Below are positions 28,743 through 38,256 of a DNA stretch of 64,000 nt, in pieces. A model generated the notes under the pieces. It searched no databases and was not told the DNA's origin. It worked only from the letters and a program-made list of their open reading frames with translations. Location of the stretch: contig JAGTXO010000006.1 of assembly GCA_019448385.1 (NCBI GenBank), positions 1,116,001 through 1,180,000 of the forward strand. The letters run 5' to 3'. The translations under genes and the position numbers were made by a program. The stretch comes from Diacronema lutheri (lineage: Eukaryota > Haptophyta > Pavlovophyceae > Pavlovales > Pavlovaceae). How positions within the stretch are numbered: the first letter of the stretch is position 1; each line of letters opens with the position of its first letter.

Positions 28743-30005
28743 TCATGCGCGACGAGCCGCAGCCTTCGCCTCAGCGGTCGCGCATGGCCCCCGCGCGACG
28801 GCCGACCACCAGCGCCACCAGCAGCAGGGCTTCTCGAGCGCGACGAGCAGGGTCTGGCTGCGCGCGGCGTCTAGCACGACTCGGATGAGCAGCTGCGCCG
28901 CAAGCTCAAGCGCAGTCGACTTGGTCACGAGCGTGAGCGCGGCGGGTTTCCCCGGCGCGTCCTTGGCTGCCGGCCGCGTGCATGCGTGCGGCGGCGAGGC
29001 GGCGTGGAGCCATGTCGGGCGCGCGCTCGATTCGTCGAACACGCGCAGCTTGCGGTACACGGGCACGTCGGCGTCGGCGTCGGCGTCGGCGTCGTCCAGC
29101 ATCTCGAGCACGTCGGTGAAGAGCGAAGCGTCGTGCAACGCCTCGTCGTCGCTCTCATCCGCACAGACGAGGGCAACGTCGCCATGCGGTGGGCTCGCCG
29201 CGCGTGGCGCCCCGTCGGCGCGCGTGACCGAGGCCACGGGGCGGCCCGAGCTGGCCAGCACTCGATGCGCGCGCGGCTTCTCGCCGACGGCGTCGCCGTC
29301 GACAATCAGCCGCGCGGCGGCGGAGAGGCGCGACGGCATCGTGGGCCGGTTGTGCACGACGATGGTCCTCGAAACGAGCGGCCGGATCGGCGCTTCGGAG
29401 CGGCACCGCTCGGTCGCGCGCACGACGAGGCGCAGTGCGAGCATCCTCTTGAGACTCGGCCTCGCCGCAAGATGAAGGACAACGCTGGAGAAGCAGGCGA
29501 CGCCACCGTTGAGCCGCGCGGTGAGCTCGCCCTTAAGCACGTTGTTGAGCGGCTGGCCTGAGCTTGCCTCGACGATGCCGACCTCGAGCGTGGCCGTGCA
29601 AGGCGTGCAATCGCCGCTCACGCGGACGGCAAACGCAGGGATGAGCCGACGGCCGTACTTGAGCTGCCGAGGTGGCGGAGGGTCCCACGCGAGTGACAGT
29701 TCGTGGTGCGGCGAGCGCGCAGCGAGCAGCTGATCTCGCGCGTACTGCCTCAGGTTGCCAAGGACCGTGCGCAGCTCGAGGCCGAGCGAGCGCATCTCTG
29801 TGAGCGTCTGCTCGTGCACGCGTTCATCCGCCGGCACCGGCGCCGGGGCGCGCGTGGGCTCGTCCGTTGTGGAAAAGGGCTGTGTCGAGGACGCCGATGT
29901 GTGCGTGTGCGTGACGCTCGAGAGGCCGCGACGTTGCGGCGCCGACGCGTGCACCGGCTCGTCGCTCGTCGCCGCCGGCTTGCGCTGTTTGCTCGTGTTC
30001 TCCAT
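28743..30005 (-). CDS. Unrecognised protein with a possible beta-sandwich domain
   Basis: 420 residues from the ATG at 30005, single exon. I do not recognise a family. Residues 1-70 are Ser/Thr/Pro-rich and disordered. Residues about 85-235 look folded, with alternating hydrophobic strands (RRLIPAFAVRVSGD, TATLEVGIVEASSGQPL, LNGGVACFSSVVLHL, MLALRLVVRATERC, SRTIVVHNRP), a pattern reminiscent of Ig-like or p53/velvet-type DNA-binding sandwiches, but without decisive motifs. An acidic stretch (DDADADADADVPVYRKL) and a hydrophobic C-terminus (LAAQLLIRVVLDAARSQTLL then KPCCWWRWW) follow. It lies head-to-tail with CEP20 upstream. Function unknown. Confidence 0.6.
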   Translation of the reverse strand: MENTSKQRKPAATSDEPVHASAPQRRGLSSVTHTHTSASSTQPFSTTDEPTRAPAPVPADERVHEQTLTEMRSLGLELRTVLGNLRQYARDQLLAARSPHHELSLAWDPPPPRQLKYGRRLIPAFAVRVSGDCTPCTATLEVGIVEASSGQPLNNVLKGELTARLNGGVACFSSVVLHLAARPSLKRMLALRLVVRATERCRSEAPIRPLVSRTIVVHNRPTMPSRLSAAARLIVDGDAVGEKPRAHRVLASSGRPVASVTRADGAPRAASPPHGDVALVCADESDDEALHDASLFTDVLEMLDDADADADADVPVYRKLRVFDESSARPTWLHAASPPHACTRPAAKDAPGKPAALTLVTKSTALELAAQLLIRVVLDAARSQTLLVALEKPCCWWRWWSAVARGPCATAEAKAAARRA

Positions 30006-30125
30006 GAGGTGCCGAAGGGTGGACGGGCGCCGGATTTTCGGGATGAAAAGTAAAAAGTTCTGTTTTTGGCACTCCACAACGGCCGGCCTGGGCACAAGTG
30101 CGGCACCGAGGAGCCCGCTTCACAG

Positions 30126-30955
30126 TCAATGCGAAAAGACGAGCGGGTCTGGCGCGCCGCCGCCGCACGCGCGCGGCTCTTTGCGTGCCCGCGCCATCGA
30201 GCTGCCAGGGAGCGCGCCGTGCGGCTGACTCTGAGCGTCTCCTTGTTGGCTTTGCTCCGCCAACACGCGGTACCGAGACGAGATCTCGGCGTCGTCTGCG
30301 CGCAAAGGAGCGGCTGCGCCGGCCAAACTGACTTGACCCGGCGCCCCATCCCAAACGCGCGCGGCCACGTTTCCAACGGGGCGCGCGTGCGACTCGGCGA
30401 GCAGCCCGTAGAGGATCGGCACGTGCACAAGGCTGCGCCCGTCCGCGCCGCCAATGGCATCCTGCAAGGGCAAGCCGGTCTGCTCGCTCAGATACCGCCG
30501 ATCGATCGCGCTTGCCGGCTGCCCGCTCTCTGAGCGCGCGCGCGCGGCCCGCGCGGCAACACAGGGGGCGATGAGGCGCAACGCGGCGGCGCGGAGCGCT
30601 CGGGCGCGCGCGCTGTGTGCCAGCGAGCGTACCGGGCATAAAGACGGCAAGGGTGTGGTCGTAGCGATTAAAAGCGAGGTATTCGCGGATCATGTCGTTG
30701 ATCAGCAGGTTCTCATTCGTCGGCCTCGGCACGTGCCCGTCCTCGTCCTGCAGCGCGCCAAACACCTCCGCGCGGATCGATGCGCGCAGCCTGGACATCG
30801 TGCCCTTTGCCTCGAGCGTCTCACGCAGCACTGGGCAAAACCGCGGGGAGGATGCGCGCAGCGCTAGTCGTAAGCCTGGCGCGAAGGTCGCGCGCGCGCA
30901 CCGACGGCTGCCGCAGCGCCGCACCCTCATGCAGCTCGTCCGCAGCCGAGGACAT
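30126..30955 (-). CDS. CEP20: CEP20 (FOPNL/FOR20) centriolar LisH protein
   Basis: Three exons, 30955-30925, 30830-30633 and 30529-30126, 210 residues. A 31-nt first exon encodes MSSAADELHE; splicing at G/GTGCGG and CCAG/TG gives VLRETLEAKGTMSRLRASIR, and a second junction at ATGCCCG/GTACGC gives AVFMPESGQPASAIDRRYL. The sequence RAEVFGALQDEDG, NENLLINDMIREYLAFNRYD (LisH motif) and VPILYGLLAE matches FOPNL/FOR20/CEP20 throughout, a protein needed for basal-body docking and ciliogenesis. The C-terminal 70 residues are low complexity. This supports a flagellated organism. Confidence 0.93.
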
Positions 30956-31480
30956 TTTCTTTTTCCCGCGTTCCTCTCTCTGCCACTGTGAAGACTTGTC
31001 TGACTTGAAGCCAGAGAGCCCGAGTGCTCCCTGCATTGGCGAGGGGAACTCCATTGGCGAAAGCGTCGAGGAAAGGTTGACGTGGCGCGCACAGTGCGCG
31101 ATGCTGCGGCACGAAAGCAGCGCGCGGCGACCTGAGCCATCGCTCGCCGGCGGCGGAACTCAGGAGACGGCGGCCGCTGTGGCGACTGGCGAGCGGCGGC
31201 ACGCGCCGTCGCGCCGCAGGCCGCAGCCCGGCGCCGCCCTCAACGCGTTGTGACAATCACCACAGCCACTGAGACTTGACCAAGGTCAAGAACCGACGCA
31301 GTGCACTCACAGTCCGCTCCCATATCCGCCCAGCAACGCCGCGCGTCGGTCTGCGTCTCTGCGACGGCGCACGCCACAAGCGGCACGGCGGCCACGCGTC
31401 GGTAGCGCGCCTCACGCCTGCGGCCTGGCCCGCCTGCGGCTCCGCGCCTCCTGTCCCTGCCCTCGCGCGCGCATTGAATC
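30956..31480. other. Intergenic region upstream of CEP20
   Basis: 525 bp between the CEP20 start and the PSMG2 stop (both minus strand). It should hold the CEP20 promoter. Two copies of CATTGGCGA lie about 18 bp apart at 31034 and 31052. I see no coding region I can support. Confidence 0.4.
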
Positions 31481-32281
31481 TCAGAGCAGCAGACCGGTCC
31501 ACGAGGGCGGCTGCCGCCAATCGTTGAGGGCGGTCTTGCGTGCTGCGCCCGCAGGCCCGCCGCCGGCGCCGTCGGCGGCGGCGAGCTCGGCGAGCAAGGT
31601 GGTGAGCGCCGTCGCGAGCGTGGCGCCGTCCTGCACGGCGGACCACTCGGCCACCGTCGAGCTGAGTACTACCACCTCAAGCGCGTCGTCCGTGCTGTCC
31701 GCGGCGGCGTCGAGCACGCCGTGCACGACGTGGCCCGCCTCACGGCGCGGGTCGTCGGTGGGCACAGCCGACCAGCCGAGCCGGCCAAGCGCGGCGGCGA
31801 GGCCGACGCTGGGCTCGGAGCGAGCAAGCGCGTACTCAATGTCCGCCCCTGTTGGACCGAGGTGCGGCTGCAGTGGGCCGCCGCCGCCCACCTCCTCGGC
31901 GTGCGACGAGTGCAGCCACACGACGCACGCGCCGTGCCCGCCATTGAGGAATCGGCGCGCCCAGGCGTGCACGCGGCGCACAAAGGCGGGGCCGGTGCCC
32001 GGCACGAGCGGCGCGCGCAGCTGGAGCACCGCGACATCGCCGTCGTCGCAGAAGAGCTCGCACGCCGTGCTGAGCGAGTGCGCGCCCGTGCCGAGCGCGT
32101 CCGCGCCGACGGCAGGTAGCACGGCCGGATCGACGACGCACGCGACGCGTGTCACGCCGTGCGTGTGCAGCAGAAGGTCCACGGCGAGCTGGGGCACGTT
32201 CGCCGCCGAGACGGTCGGCACCACGAGCGTGCGCGCGCGAGAGACTCGCGCCGGCGCCGTGTCCTCCGTCAGGCGCGTCAT
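31481..32281 (-). CDS. PSMG2: Proteasome assembly chaperone 2 (PSMG2/PAC2)
   Basis: 266 residues from the ATG at 32281, single exon. The start TLVVPTVSAANVPQLAVDLL is the PAC2-family motif (LIxPxVSxGNVGQLAxDLL), followed by CVVDPAVLPAVGADAL and GDVAVLQLRAPLVPG, and ending in LNDWRQPPSW, the usual C-terminal tail (PSSWR.LFG-type). PAC2 works with PAC1 to build the alpha ring of the 20S proteasome. Length agrees with the human protein (264). Divergent from Beclin by 55 bp. Confidence 0.88.
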   Translation of the reverse strand: MTRLTEDTAPARVSRARTLVVPTVSAANVPQLAVDLLLHTHGVTRVACVVDPAVLPAVGADALGTGAHSLSTACELFCDDGDVAVLQLRAPLVPGTGPAFVRRVHAWARRFLNGGHGACVVWLHSSHAEEVGGGGPLQPHLGPTGADIEYALARSEPSVGLAAALGRLGWSAVPTDDPRREAGHVVHGVLDAAADSTDDALEVVVLSSTVAEWSAVQDGATLATALTTLLAELAAADGAGGGPAGAARKTALNDWRQPPSWTGLLL

Positions 32282-32336
32282 CTTCCGGCGACGGACGATG
32301 GAAGGCGGCCGTCGGAGGGCGCTGCTGTGTTAGGAG

Positions 32337-33692
32337 ATGCTCTTCGCCGTGTGCGAGACGTGCAACGCGCCCTTCTCGCCTTCGATTCCACCGCCGCGCA
32401 GGCCGGCGGTGTCGCGCCTCGAGGACTCGTTCCTCGTCCTCCCGCCCCTTCAGCAGCACCTCCTGCTGCACGGCACGGCCGCGGGCGGCGCGAGCGGGCG
32501 CGGCGACGCGCAGGCGCTCGCGCACGTGCACGACAAGGTGCAGCACGCGGCGGCGCTGTCCGAGCTCGGGCGGAGCACGCCCGAAGAGGCGTGCCACCTG
32601 CCCCTCTGCGCGGACTGCGCCGCCTTCGTCTGCGCCGACTTGGAGGAGCGCGCGCGCGAAGTCGGCGAGCAGCACCGTGCGATCGTCACGGCGCTGCACG
32701 ACGAGCGCCGGCGCGCGGCGGCGGAAACGCAGCTGCATTCGGTGAGCGCACGCGCTGTCTCACGGCGCCCAGCAAACGCCGCGCCGCTGGGCCCTCACCG
32801 GCCCTCACCCGCCCGCGCGCGCGCCGGCGCGTACGCGCAGGACCTCGCGCGCGAGAACGCGCGCGTCGCCAAGGACGAGGCGGCGGTCGAGCGCGAGCTG
32901 GCCGAGCTGCTCGAGCAGCAGGAGGAGGTGCGCGCGCAGCTCGGCGCACTCGCCGCCGACCACGCCGCCCTCGACGTCGAGGCCGACGACTTCTGGCGCC
33001 GGTTCAACGCCGCGCAGCTCGACGCCTCCGAGCGCGCCGACGCTCAGCTGCACCACTCGCAGCTCCTGGCGCACTGCACGCGCGAGCTGCGGCGGCTCAA
33101 GGGGACGAGTGTGCTCGACGACGTCTTCGACATCTGGTTCGAGGGCGCGTTCGGCACGATCAACGGCTTGCGCCTCGGCCGGCTGCCTGGCGAGCCGGTC
33201 GATTGGTCGGAGGTGAACGCCGCGCTCGGCCACGCGGCGCTGCTCGTCGACACGCTCGCCGCCGCGCACCATCTGCGCTTTCCAAAGCACACGCTGCACC
33301 TGATGGGCTCATTCACCAAGATCGCGCACAATGACGAACCCAAGACGCTCCTCGAGCTCCATGGTTCCGGCACGCTACAGCTCGGCCGCATCTTCTCGAG
33401 CACGCGCTTTGACCGCGCGCTAAGCATGTTCCTCCAGTGCGTCGGCGCGCTCGTCGCGCACGCGCGCAGGAGCGCATCGCCGACGCTGGGCGACGCGCCG
33501 TACCGCATCGACGACGACAAGATTGGCACGCCCGACGCCATGCTCTCCATTCGCCTCCAGTACAACCAGGACGAGTTGTGGACGCGCGCGCTCAAGTACA
33601 TGCTGACCGACCTCAAATGGCTCCTCGCATGGCACACGCAGGTGACGGCCGTCGCGACCAGGCGGCTTGGGCCCGCCGCAAGTGACTCGTAG
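32337..33692 (+). CDS. BECN1: Beclin 1 / ATG6, PI3-kinase complex subunit
   Basis: Two exons, 32337-32741 and 32841-33692 (TCG/GTGAGC and GCAG/GAC, phase 0), 418 residues. The 99-bp intron is in frame and stop-free, so an unspliced reading is also open. The N-terminus has CETCNAPF, the second zinc-ribbon-like pair is LPLCADCAAFVCADL, then a coiled coil (ENARVAKDEAAVERELAELL), and the ECD/BARA domain: LKGTSVLDDVFDIWFEGAFG, TINGLRLGRLP, WSEVNAALGHAALLV, YNQDELWTRALKYMLTDLKW. Beclin is a core part of the Vps34 lipid-kinase complex in autophagy and endocytic sorting. No BH3 motif is evident. Confidence 0.95.
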   Translation: MLFAVCETCNAPFSPSIPPPRRPAVSRLEDSFLVLPPLQQHLLLHGTAAGGASGRGDAQALAHVHDKVQHAAALSELGRSTPEEACHLPLCADCAAFVCADLEERAREVGEQHRAIVTALHDERRRAAAETQLHSVSARAVSRRPANAAPLGPHRPSPARARAGAYAQDLARENARVAKDEAAVERELAELLEQQEEVRAQLGALAADHAALDVEADDFWRRFNAAQLDASERADAQLHHSQLLAHCTRELRRLKGTSVLDDVFDIWFEGAFGTINGLRLGRLPGEPVDWSEVNAALGHAALLVDTLAAAHHLRFPKHTLHLMGSFTKIAHNDEPKTLLELHGSGTLQLGRIFSSTRFDRALSMFLQCVGALVAHARRSASPTLGDAPYRIDDDKIGTPDAMLSIRLQYNQDELWTRALKYMLTDLKWLLAWHTQVTAVATRRLGPAASDS

Positions 33693-33751
33693 GGTGAAAT
33701 TGTCAGAGTTGGGAAAGCCTTCGCGGCGGTCGTGCGTCTCGTCAACATGCT

Positions 33752-34612
33752 TCAGATGAGCGATGAGCATGAGCCGCCCGCGCCATCCTCGTCGCTGTCC
33801 GTTTTTGCGAGCGTCGGCCACATGGGGCCGGCAAACTCAGCAAGTGGCTCGTGCACGGGCGCGGGCGGCTGCGGGACGGCCTGCTGCGCCAGCAGGCTAA
33901 TCGTGCCGGCGCCGCGCCAGTAAGCGGCGAGCTCGGGCTCGCCCAGCGGGATGCCCACCCATTGCTGCTCGTCCACCTGGCGCAACAGGTGGACGAGCAG
34001 CAATGGGTGGGCATCCCGCTGGGCTCGCCGCTCGTCCACCCATTGCTGCTCGTCCACCTGTTGCGCCAGGTGGTGCACGGGCGCAGGCACCACGTGGCCC
34101 ATGCAGACGCTCTGGCACGGGCTGGGCAGGTTGAGCATCTGGCTGATGGTGTGAACTCCTGTACTTGAATGCGCGCCACCCATGCTCGCCGCGTGCGACG
34201 CCGCCCACGAGTGTGCATCGTGCGTCGACGCGGCGGGCGACGGCGCGGACGGGGCGCGCGCGCGCCCCGTCGGGTAGCCGTACACGGGCGCGGCGATCGG
34301 CGGGTCCTCGAAATTAAGCCTCCGGCCAAATATGCGCGCCTGCTCGTCGTACGCCCTCGCCGCGTCCACGGCCGAGCTGAAGACGCCGAGGTGGTGCGTC
34401 GTGCCGTTCACCGAGATCTGCGCCTGCCAAAAGTTGCCGCCCGAGACGCGGCACGAGTAAACGCCCTTGAATTTGATGTCATGCTTACGCCGCCGTCCAC
34501 TTGCGCCGGCGCCGATGATTGCGTTGGCCGGGGAGGCCAGCCGCGTCTCCGCGAGGCTCGCCGACTGGTCGCACATCGGCATGGGCGCGTGCCCGCTCTC
34601 CTCATCCCCCAT
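33752..34612 (-). CDS. AP2/ERF-domain DNA-binding protein
   Basis: 286 residues from the ATG at 34612, single exon. One AP2 domain at about residues 45-103: KFKGVYSCRVSGGNFWQAQI then HHLGVFSSAVDAARAYDEQA and FGRRLNF, with the WxAxI strand and the AAxAYDxxA helix. The rest is Ala/Ser/Pro-rich and includes VDEQQWVDERR and VDEQQWVGIPL, two copies of one peptide produced by an inverted and direct duplication in the DNA (33941-34070). A transcription factor role is inferred from the family. Divergent from NSUN6. Confidence 0.88.
   Translation of the reverse strand: MGDEESGHAPMPMCDQSASLAETRLASPANAIIGAGASGRRRKHDIKFKGVYSCRVSGGNFWQAQISVNGTTHHLGVFSSAVDAARAYDEQARIFGRRLNFEDPPIAAPVYGYPTGRARAPSAPSPAASTHDAHSWAASHAASMGGAHSSTGVHTISQMLNLPSPCQSVCMGHVVPAPVHHLAQQVDEQQWVDERRAQRDAHPLLLVHLLRQVDEQQWVGIPLGEPELAAYWRGAGTISLLAQQAVPQPPAPVHEPLAEFAGPMWPTLAKTDSDEDGAGGSCSSLI
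33941..34024. repeat. Perfect 39-bp inverted repeat (hairpin) inside AP2 gene
   Basis: Left arm 33941-33979 and right arm 33986-34024 are perfect reverse complements (39 bp each) around a 6-bp loop GCGCAA. A further direct copy of the left-arm core (CTCGTCCACCCATTGCTGCT) starts at 34031, ending in another small palindrome CCACCTGTTGCGCCAGGTGG. The whole lies in coding sequence and keeps frame. Confidence 0.95.
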
Positions 34613-34702
34613 ATTGGGATACTCTTGACTTTAAAGCTTTGACTTTCGAAATCTGAATTATCAGTTCAGGTCACGTCAAAAAGCCCTTGAATTCTCCGCA
34701 CG

Positions 34703-36076
34703 ATGGCACCTTCTGAAGCGAAGGCGACGCGGCCGCGGTTCACGGATGCGGTCGCGCCGGCCGATGTGCGCGCGCACCTCGAGCATTTCTACGGCGAGGC
34801 GCACACGAGCGCCATTCTCGACGCGCTCTCTGAGCCGCCCACGCTCACGACGCTGCGCGTGAACACGCTCGCGACGAGCCGCGACGCGCTGCTCGCCGAG
34901 CTGAACGTGCTGTTGCACGAGAGCGCGACGGCGCAGGCCGGTGCGGGCCCGTTCGTCGCCGAGCCGCACCCCGTCTTGCATGATGCTGTCACTATTGCCG
35001 TTTCCGGCCCGCACGCCGTCGAGGAGCTCGCGCATAAGGCGCTCATCGATATTGGCTGCGCGGAGGCTGTGCTGCGCGGCGCGGACATCTTTGCGCCCGG
35101 CGTCGTCGCGATGAGCTCGGGCGTCGAGGTGGGCGATGCGGTGTCCGTGTTCGCGCAGCAGTTTGGCTCGCAGCTCACCAAGGGTGTCAAGCTGAAGCCC
35201 GGCCTGCTGCGCGCGTCAGGCGCGCGACACGTCGGCAACGGTGTCGCGGTCCTTGCGCGCGACGCCATCTTTGGCAACGCGCGCGTCGGGCGCGGGCTCG
35301 CGGTGCGGATGGGCGCGCGCGTCTTTGCGAGCCCGCCGCTGCACGACGTCCTCGCCGACCGCATGTTCTTGCAGAACCTCCCGTCGATGGTCGCGGCGCA
35401 CGCGCTCATGCCCATCCTAGCCGGCACGCGCGTGCTCGATATGTGCGCGGCGCCCGGCGGTAAGACGACGCATGTCGCCGCGCTGCAGCCGGCGGCGAGC
35501 GTGCTCGCGCTCGACCGCTCGGCGCGCCGCCTTGCCCTCGTCGACGAGCTCGCCGCCAAGCTCGGCGCAGCCAACGTGAGTACACGCTGCATGAGCGCAG
35601 GCGATGGTCCGGCCGTGCTTGGCCGCGGCTCGTTTGAACGGATCCTGCTCGACCCGCCGTGCTCGGCGCTCGGGCTGCGGCCACGGCTGAGCTGGAATGT
35701 TGAGCTCGACGAGCTGCTGCGCAACGCCAAGCTGCAGCGCCGCCTCGTGCGCGCTGCTTACGATCTGCTCGCGGACGGCGGGTCGCTCGTCTATTCCACG
35801 TGCACGATCAACCCGGGCGAGAACGAGGAGATCGTCGCGTACGCGCTGCGCGAGTGCCCGGGGCTTGAGCTTGTCCGGCCGGCCGTTGTGCTCGGTGCGC
35901 CGGGCATCGCCGGCGCCGGCCTGAGTGACGAGCAGCGCGCGCTTGTGCAGCGCTTCGACCCGTCGACCGAGACGGGTCGGGCGTCGATCGGATTCTTCGT
36001 CGCAAAGTTCGTGAAGCGCACGCTGGACGGCGCAGTGAGCGCGGGCGTGGCGTCCGAGCCGGTGGGCGCCGTGTGA
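34703..36076 (+). CDS. NSUN6: NSUN6-like tRNA/mRNA cytosine-5 methyltransferase
   Basis: 457-residue single-exon protein. A PUA domain is inserted in the N-terminal half (GADIFAPGVVAMSSGVEVGD ... GVAVLARDAIFGNARVGRGL), which is the mark of NSUN6 among RsmB-type methyltransferases. The Rossmann core has the SAM site LDMCAAPGGKTTHVAAL, motif IV RILLDPPCSALGLRP (Cys releasing RNA) and motif VI LVYSTCTINPGENEE (catalytic Cys), and ends IGFFVAKFVKR. NSUN6 methylates C72 of tRNA-Cys/Thr and certain mRNAs in animals. The start at 34703 is 90 bp from the divergent AP2 gene. Confidence 0.94.
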   Translation: MAPSEAKATRPRFTDAVAPADVRAHLEHFYGEAHTSAILDALSEPPTLTTLRVNTLATSRDALLAELNVLLHESATAQAGAGPFVAEPHPVLHDAVTIAVSGPHAVEELAHKALIDIGCAEAVLRGADIFAPGVVAMSSGVEVGDAVSVFAQQFGSQLTKGVKLKPGLLRASGARHVGNGVAVLARDAIFGNARVGRGLAVRMGARVFASPPLHDVLADRMFLQNLPSMVAAHALMPILAGTRVLDMCAAPGGKTTHVAALQPAASVLALDRSARRLALVDELAAKLGAANVSTRCMSAGDGPAVLGRGSFERILLDPPCSALGLRPRLSWNVELDELLRNAKLQRRLVRAAYDLLADGGSLVYSTCTINPGENEEIVAYALRECPGLELVRPAVVLGAPGIAGAGLSDEQRALVQRFDPSTETGRASIGFFVAKFVKRTLDGAVSAGVASEPVGAV

Positions 36077-36149
36077 CCCGTGCGTCGGCGCCTCGGCGCC
36101 GTTGTCGTTGTGAGTGTGACTTGAGTCAGTGACCTACGTCAACCACGCG

Positions 36150-38058
36150 ATGGCGGACGTGCGGCCGACACGCGCGGCGCTCCTGGCCCTCCTGCTGATG
36201 ATGGCGGTGGCGTACGCAATCACTGTGCTCATCCTCGACGTCCGCGGCCTCGCGGGTACGTGCCGTGCGGCTGGCCGCGCCCGTGCGCGGCCGCCGCCGT
36301 GCGCGCGCACGCACGCCGCTCACGCGCGCAGGCGCCGCCGCCGCGGCGCGCTCACGAGCGCCCTCAGGCTACCACAGGCCCAAGACGAAAGAGCCCGTGC
36401 CGCAGTACGGCGGCTGGGATCATGAGCAGAGCGATTTGGAGCGCGCGCTCAACGCTGAGGATTGGCCGCAGGTGCGCGCCATCATCGAGGCGGACCCTGC
36501 GCTCACGTCGTCGACCTCTTGGCGCGGCTCAACGCCGATCATGGAGGCCGCGCGCGCGGGTAACGTCGAGATGGTTACGTGGCTGCTCGCGCACGGTGCC
36601 GACGTGAACCATAAGGCCGAGCCGGGCACGACCGCGCTCTCCGAGGCCGCCCTCATGAGCCGTTGGGACGTTGTGTACACGCTGCTGCGCAATGGCGCCG
36701 ATCCGACGGTCAGCGCGGCGAGTGGCTACAACGACATCGTGCAAATGGCGGCGCGCGGCGGCGAGCTCAACGTGCTGCGCGAGCTCAACAAGCTAGGCGT
36801 CGACCTCACTCGCGCCGCCGGCGACGGCACGACGCTTATCGTCGCCGCGGCTGGCGCGGGTCACCTTGAGATCGTACGTTACGCGCTCGAGCTTGGCCAG
36901 AGCGCAAACGACGGGCGCGCGCTTGTCGGCTCGCACACGGCGACGCTCGAGGCGGCGAATCGCGGGCATTTCGAGGTGGTCTCCGAGCTGCTCGCGCGCG
37001 GCGGCACGCTGCGCCAGCCGGCCACGCCCGCGCGGGGCAGCGGCGAGCCCGCGCAGGGCGGCGGCGAGCCCGTGCCGGCGCCCGACGCCGTCCCGGACGT
37101 CGCGCGCGAGGAGGACGAGGCGCTCTCGCGCGCGCTGCACATGGCCGTGTCGGCCGGGAAGCTCGAGCACGTGGCGCTCCTCGTAGACGGCGGCGCCGAC
37201 GTCAACTCGCGCGACTGGGCGGGTGACAGCGCGCTCGCCGAGGCAGCGCGCGCGGGCGAGGTCGACGTTGCACGATGGCTTGTCGCGCGCGGCGCGCGGC
37301 TCGATAGCGTCAATGACCGCGGCGAGACGGCGCTACACGTGGCGGTCGCGGCGGCGAAGCGGCAGAGCGTCGACGCGCTGCTCGACGCTGGCGCCGACCT
37401 ACACGCCACCAACAAGGAGCGGATGGGCGTCGCGCACTACGCCGCGCTCGCGGGCGAGCTCGAGCTCCTCGAGGCGCTCGCGCAGAGGGGCGCACGCACG
37501 GACGAGCTCAACGCGCGCGGCGACGCGCCGCTGCACCTCGGCGCGCGGCGCGGGCATGCGGCCGTCGTGCGCTGGCTGCTCGAGCGCGGCGCGGACGCGC
37601 TCGCGCTCGGCAGTCGCGGCGACGGCGCAGCGGCGCTCGCGATCCGCGCGCGCTCCGAGGCGACGCTCGTCACGCTGCTCAACGCGGGTGCGTCGCCGAC
37701 GGCGGCCAACCAAAAGGGTGAAACGCCTTTGCACGAGGCCGCCAAAATTGGCGCCAAGCGCGCGCTCGCCATACTCGCATGGCGCATCGCGCGCGGCGAT
37801 GGCGCGCGCGTGCCGGACGACGGCGTCGACGCCGACGCCGTCGTGTCTGCGCTCGGCGAGGGCGGCGCGGACGCGCTGACGCGCGCGCTCGAGGCGCGCA
37901 ACCAGAACGGGGACACGCCGCTGCTCATCGTCGCGACGGCGGGCAAGCGAGCCGTCGCCGAGCTGCTCATCTCGTTTGGCGCGGACGCGCAGGCGGCGGA
38001 CGAGCGCAACGTGACGGCGGCGGAGCTGCTTAGGACACACGCGGCGAGCAGCAACTGA
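36150..38058 (+). CDS. Membrane-anchored ankyrin-repeat protein
   Basis: Two exons, 36150-36255 and 36368-38058 (G/GTACGT and TCAG/GC, phase 1), 598 residues. Exon 1 encodes an N-terminal hydrophobic helix (ALLALLLMMAVAYAITVLIL); exon 2 starts YHRPKTKEPVPQYGGWDHEQ and then has about 12 ankyrin repeats, for example GSTPIMEAARAGNVEMVTWL, GETALHVAVAAAKRQSVDAL and GDAPLHLGARRGHAAVVRWL, broken by a Pro/Gly-rich linker near residue 245. Ankyrin repeats bind proteins; no catalytic domain is seen, so the role is unknown. The topology would place the repeats on one side of an ER or other membrane. Confidence 0.8.
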
Positions 38059-38256
38059 CCAGGCGCGAAAAGCCGAAAACTGCCGACACTGACAAGTGAC
38101 AACCGACGCCGCGACGCGTATCATCAGCGGGAGGTTGCCGCTGGCATGGGCAGACATTCCACATGTCATCCTTGCCCTCATGGCGAAGCGTTGGACGTCG
38201 ATGGCGGAAATGCTGATCCACGATCACGCGCGTAGAGTCGTGACGTCACCGAAAAT

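Noticed and set aside
30780-31253. 157-codon plus-strand frame upstream of CEP20
   Set aside because: It overlaps CEP20 exons 1 and 2 in antisense and has no conserved feature.
33935-34075. Hairpin as a transposon terminus or attachment site
   Set aside because: Arms are adjacent with a 6-bp loop, lie fully within a coding frame, and no target duplication or transposase is present.
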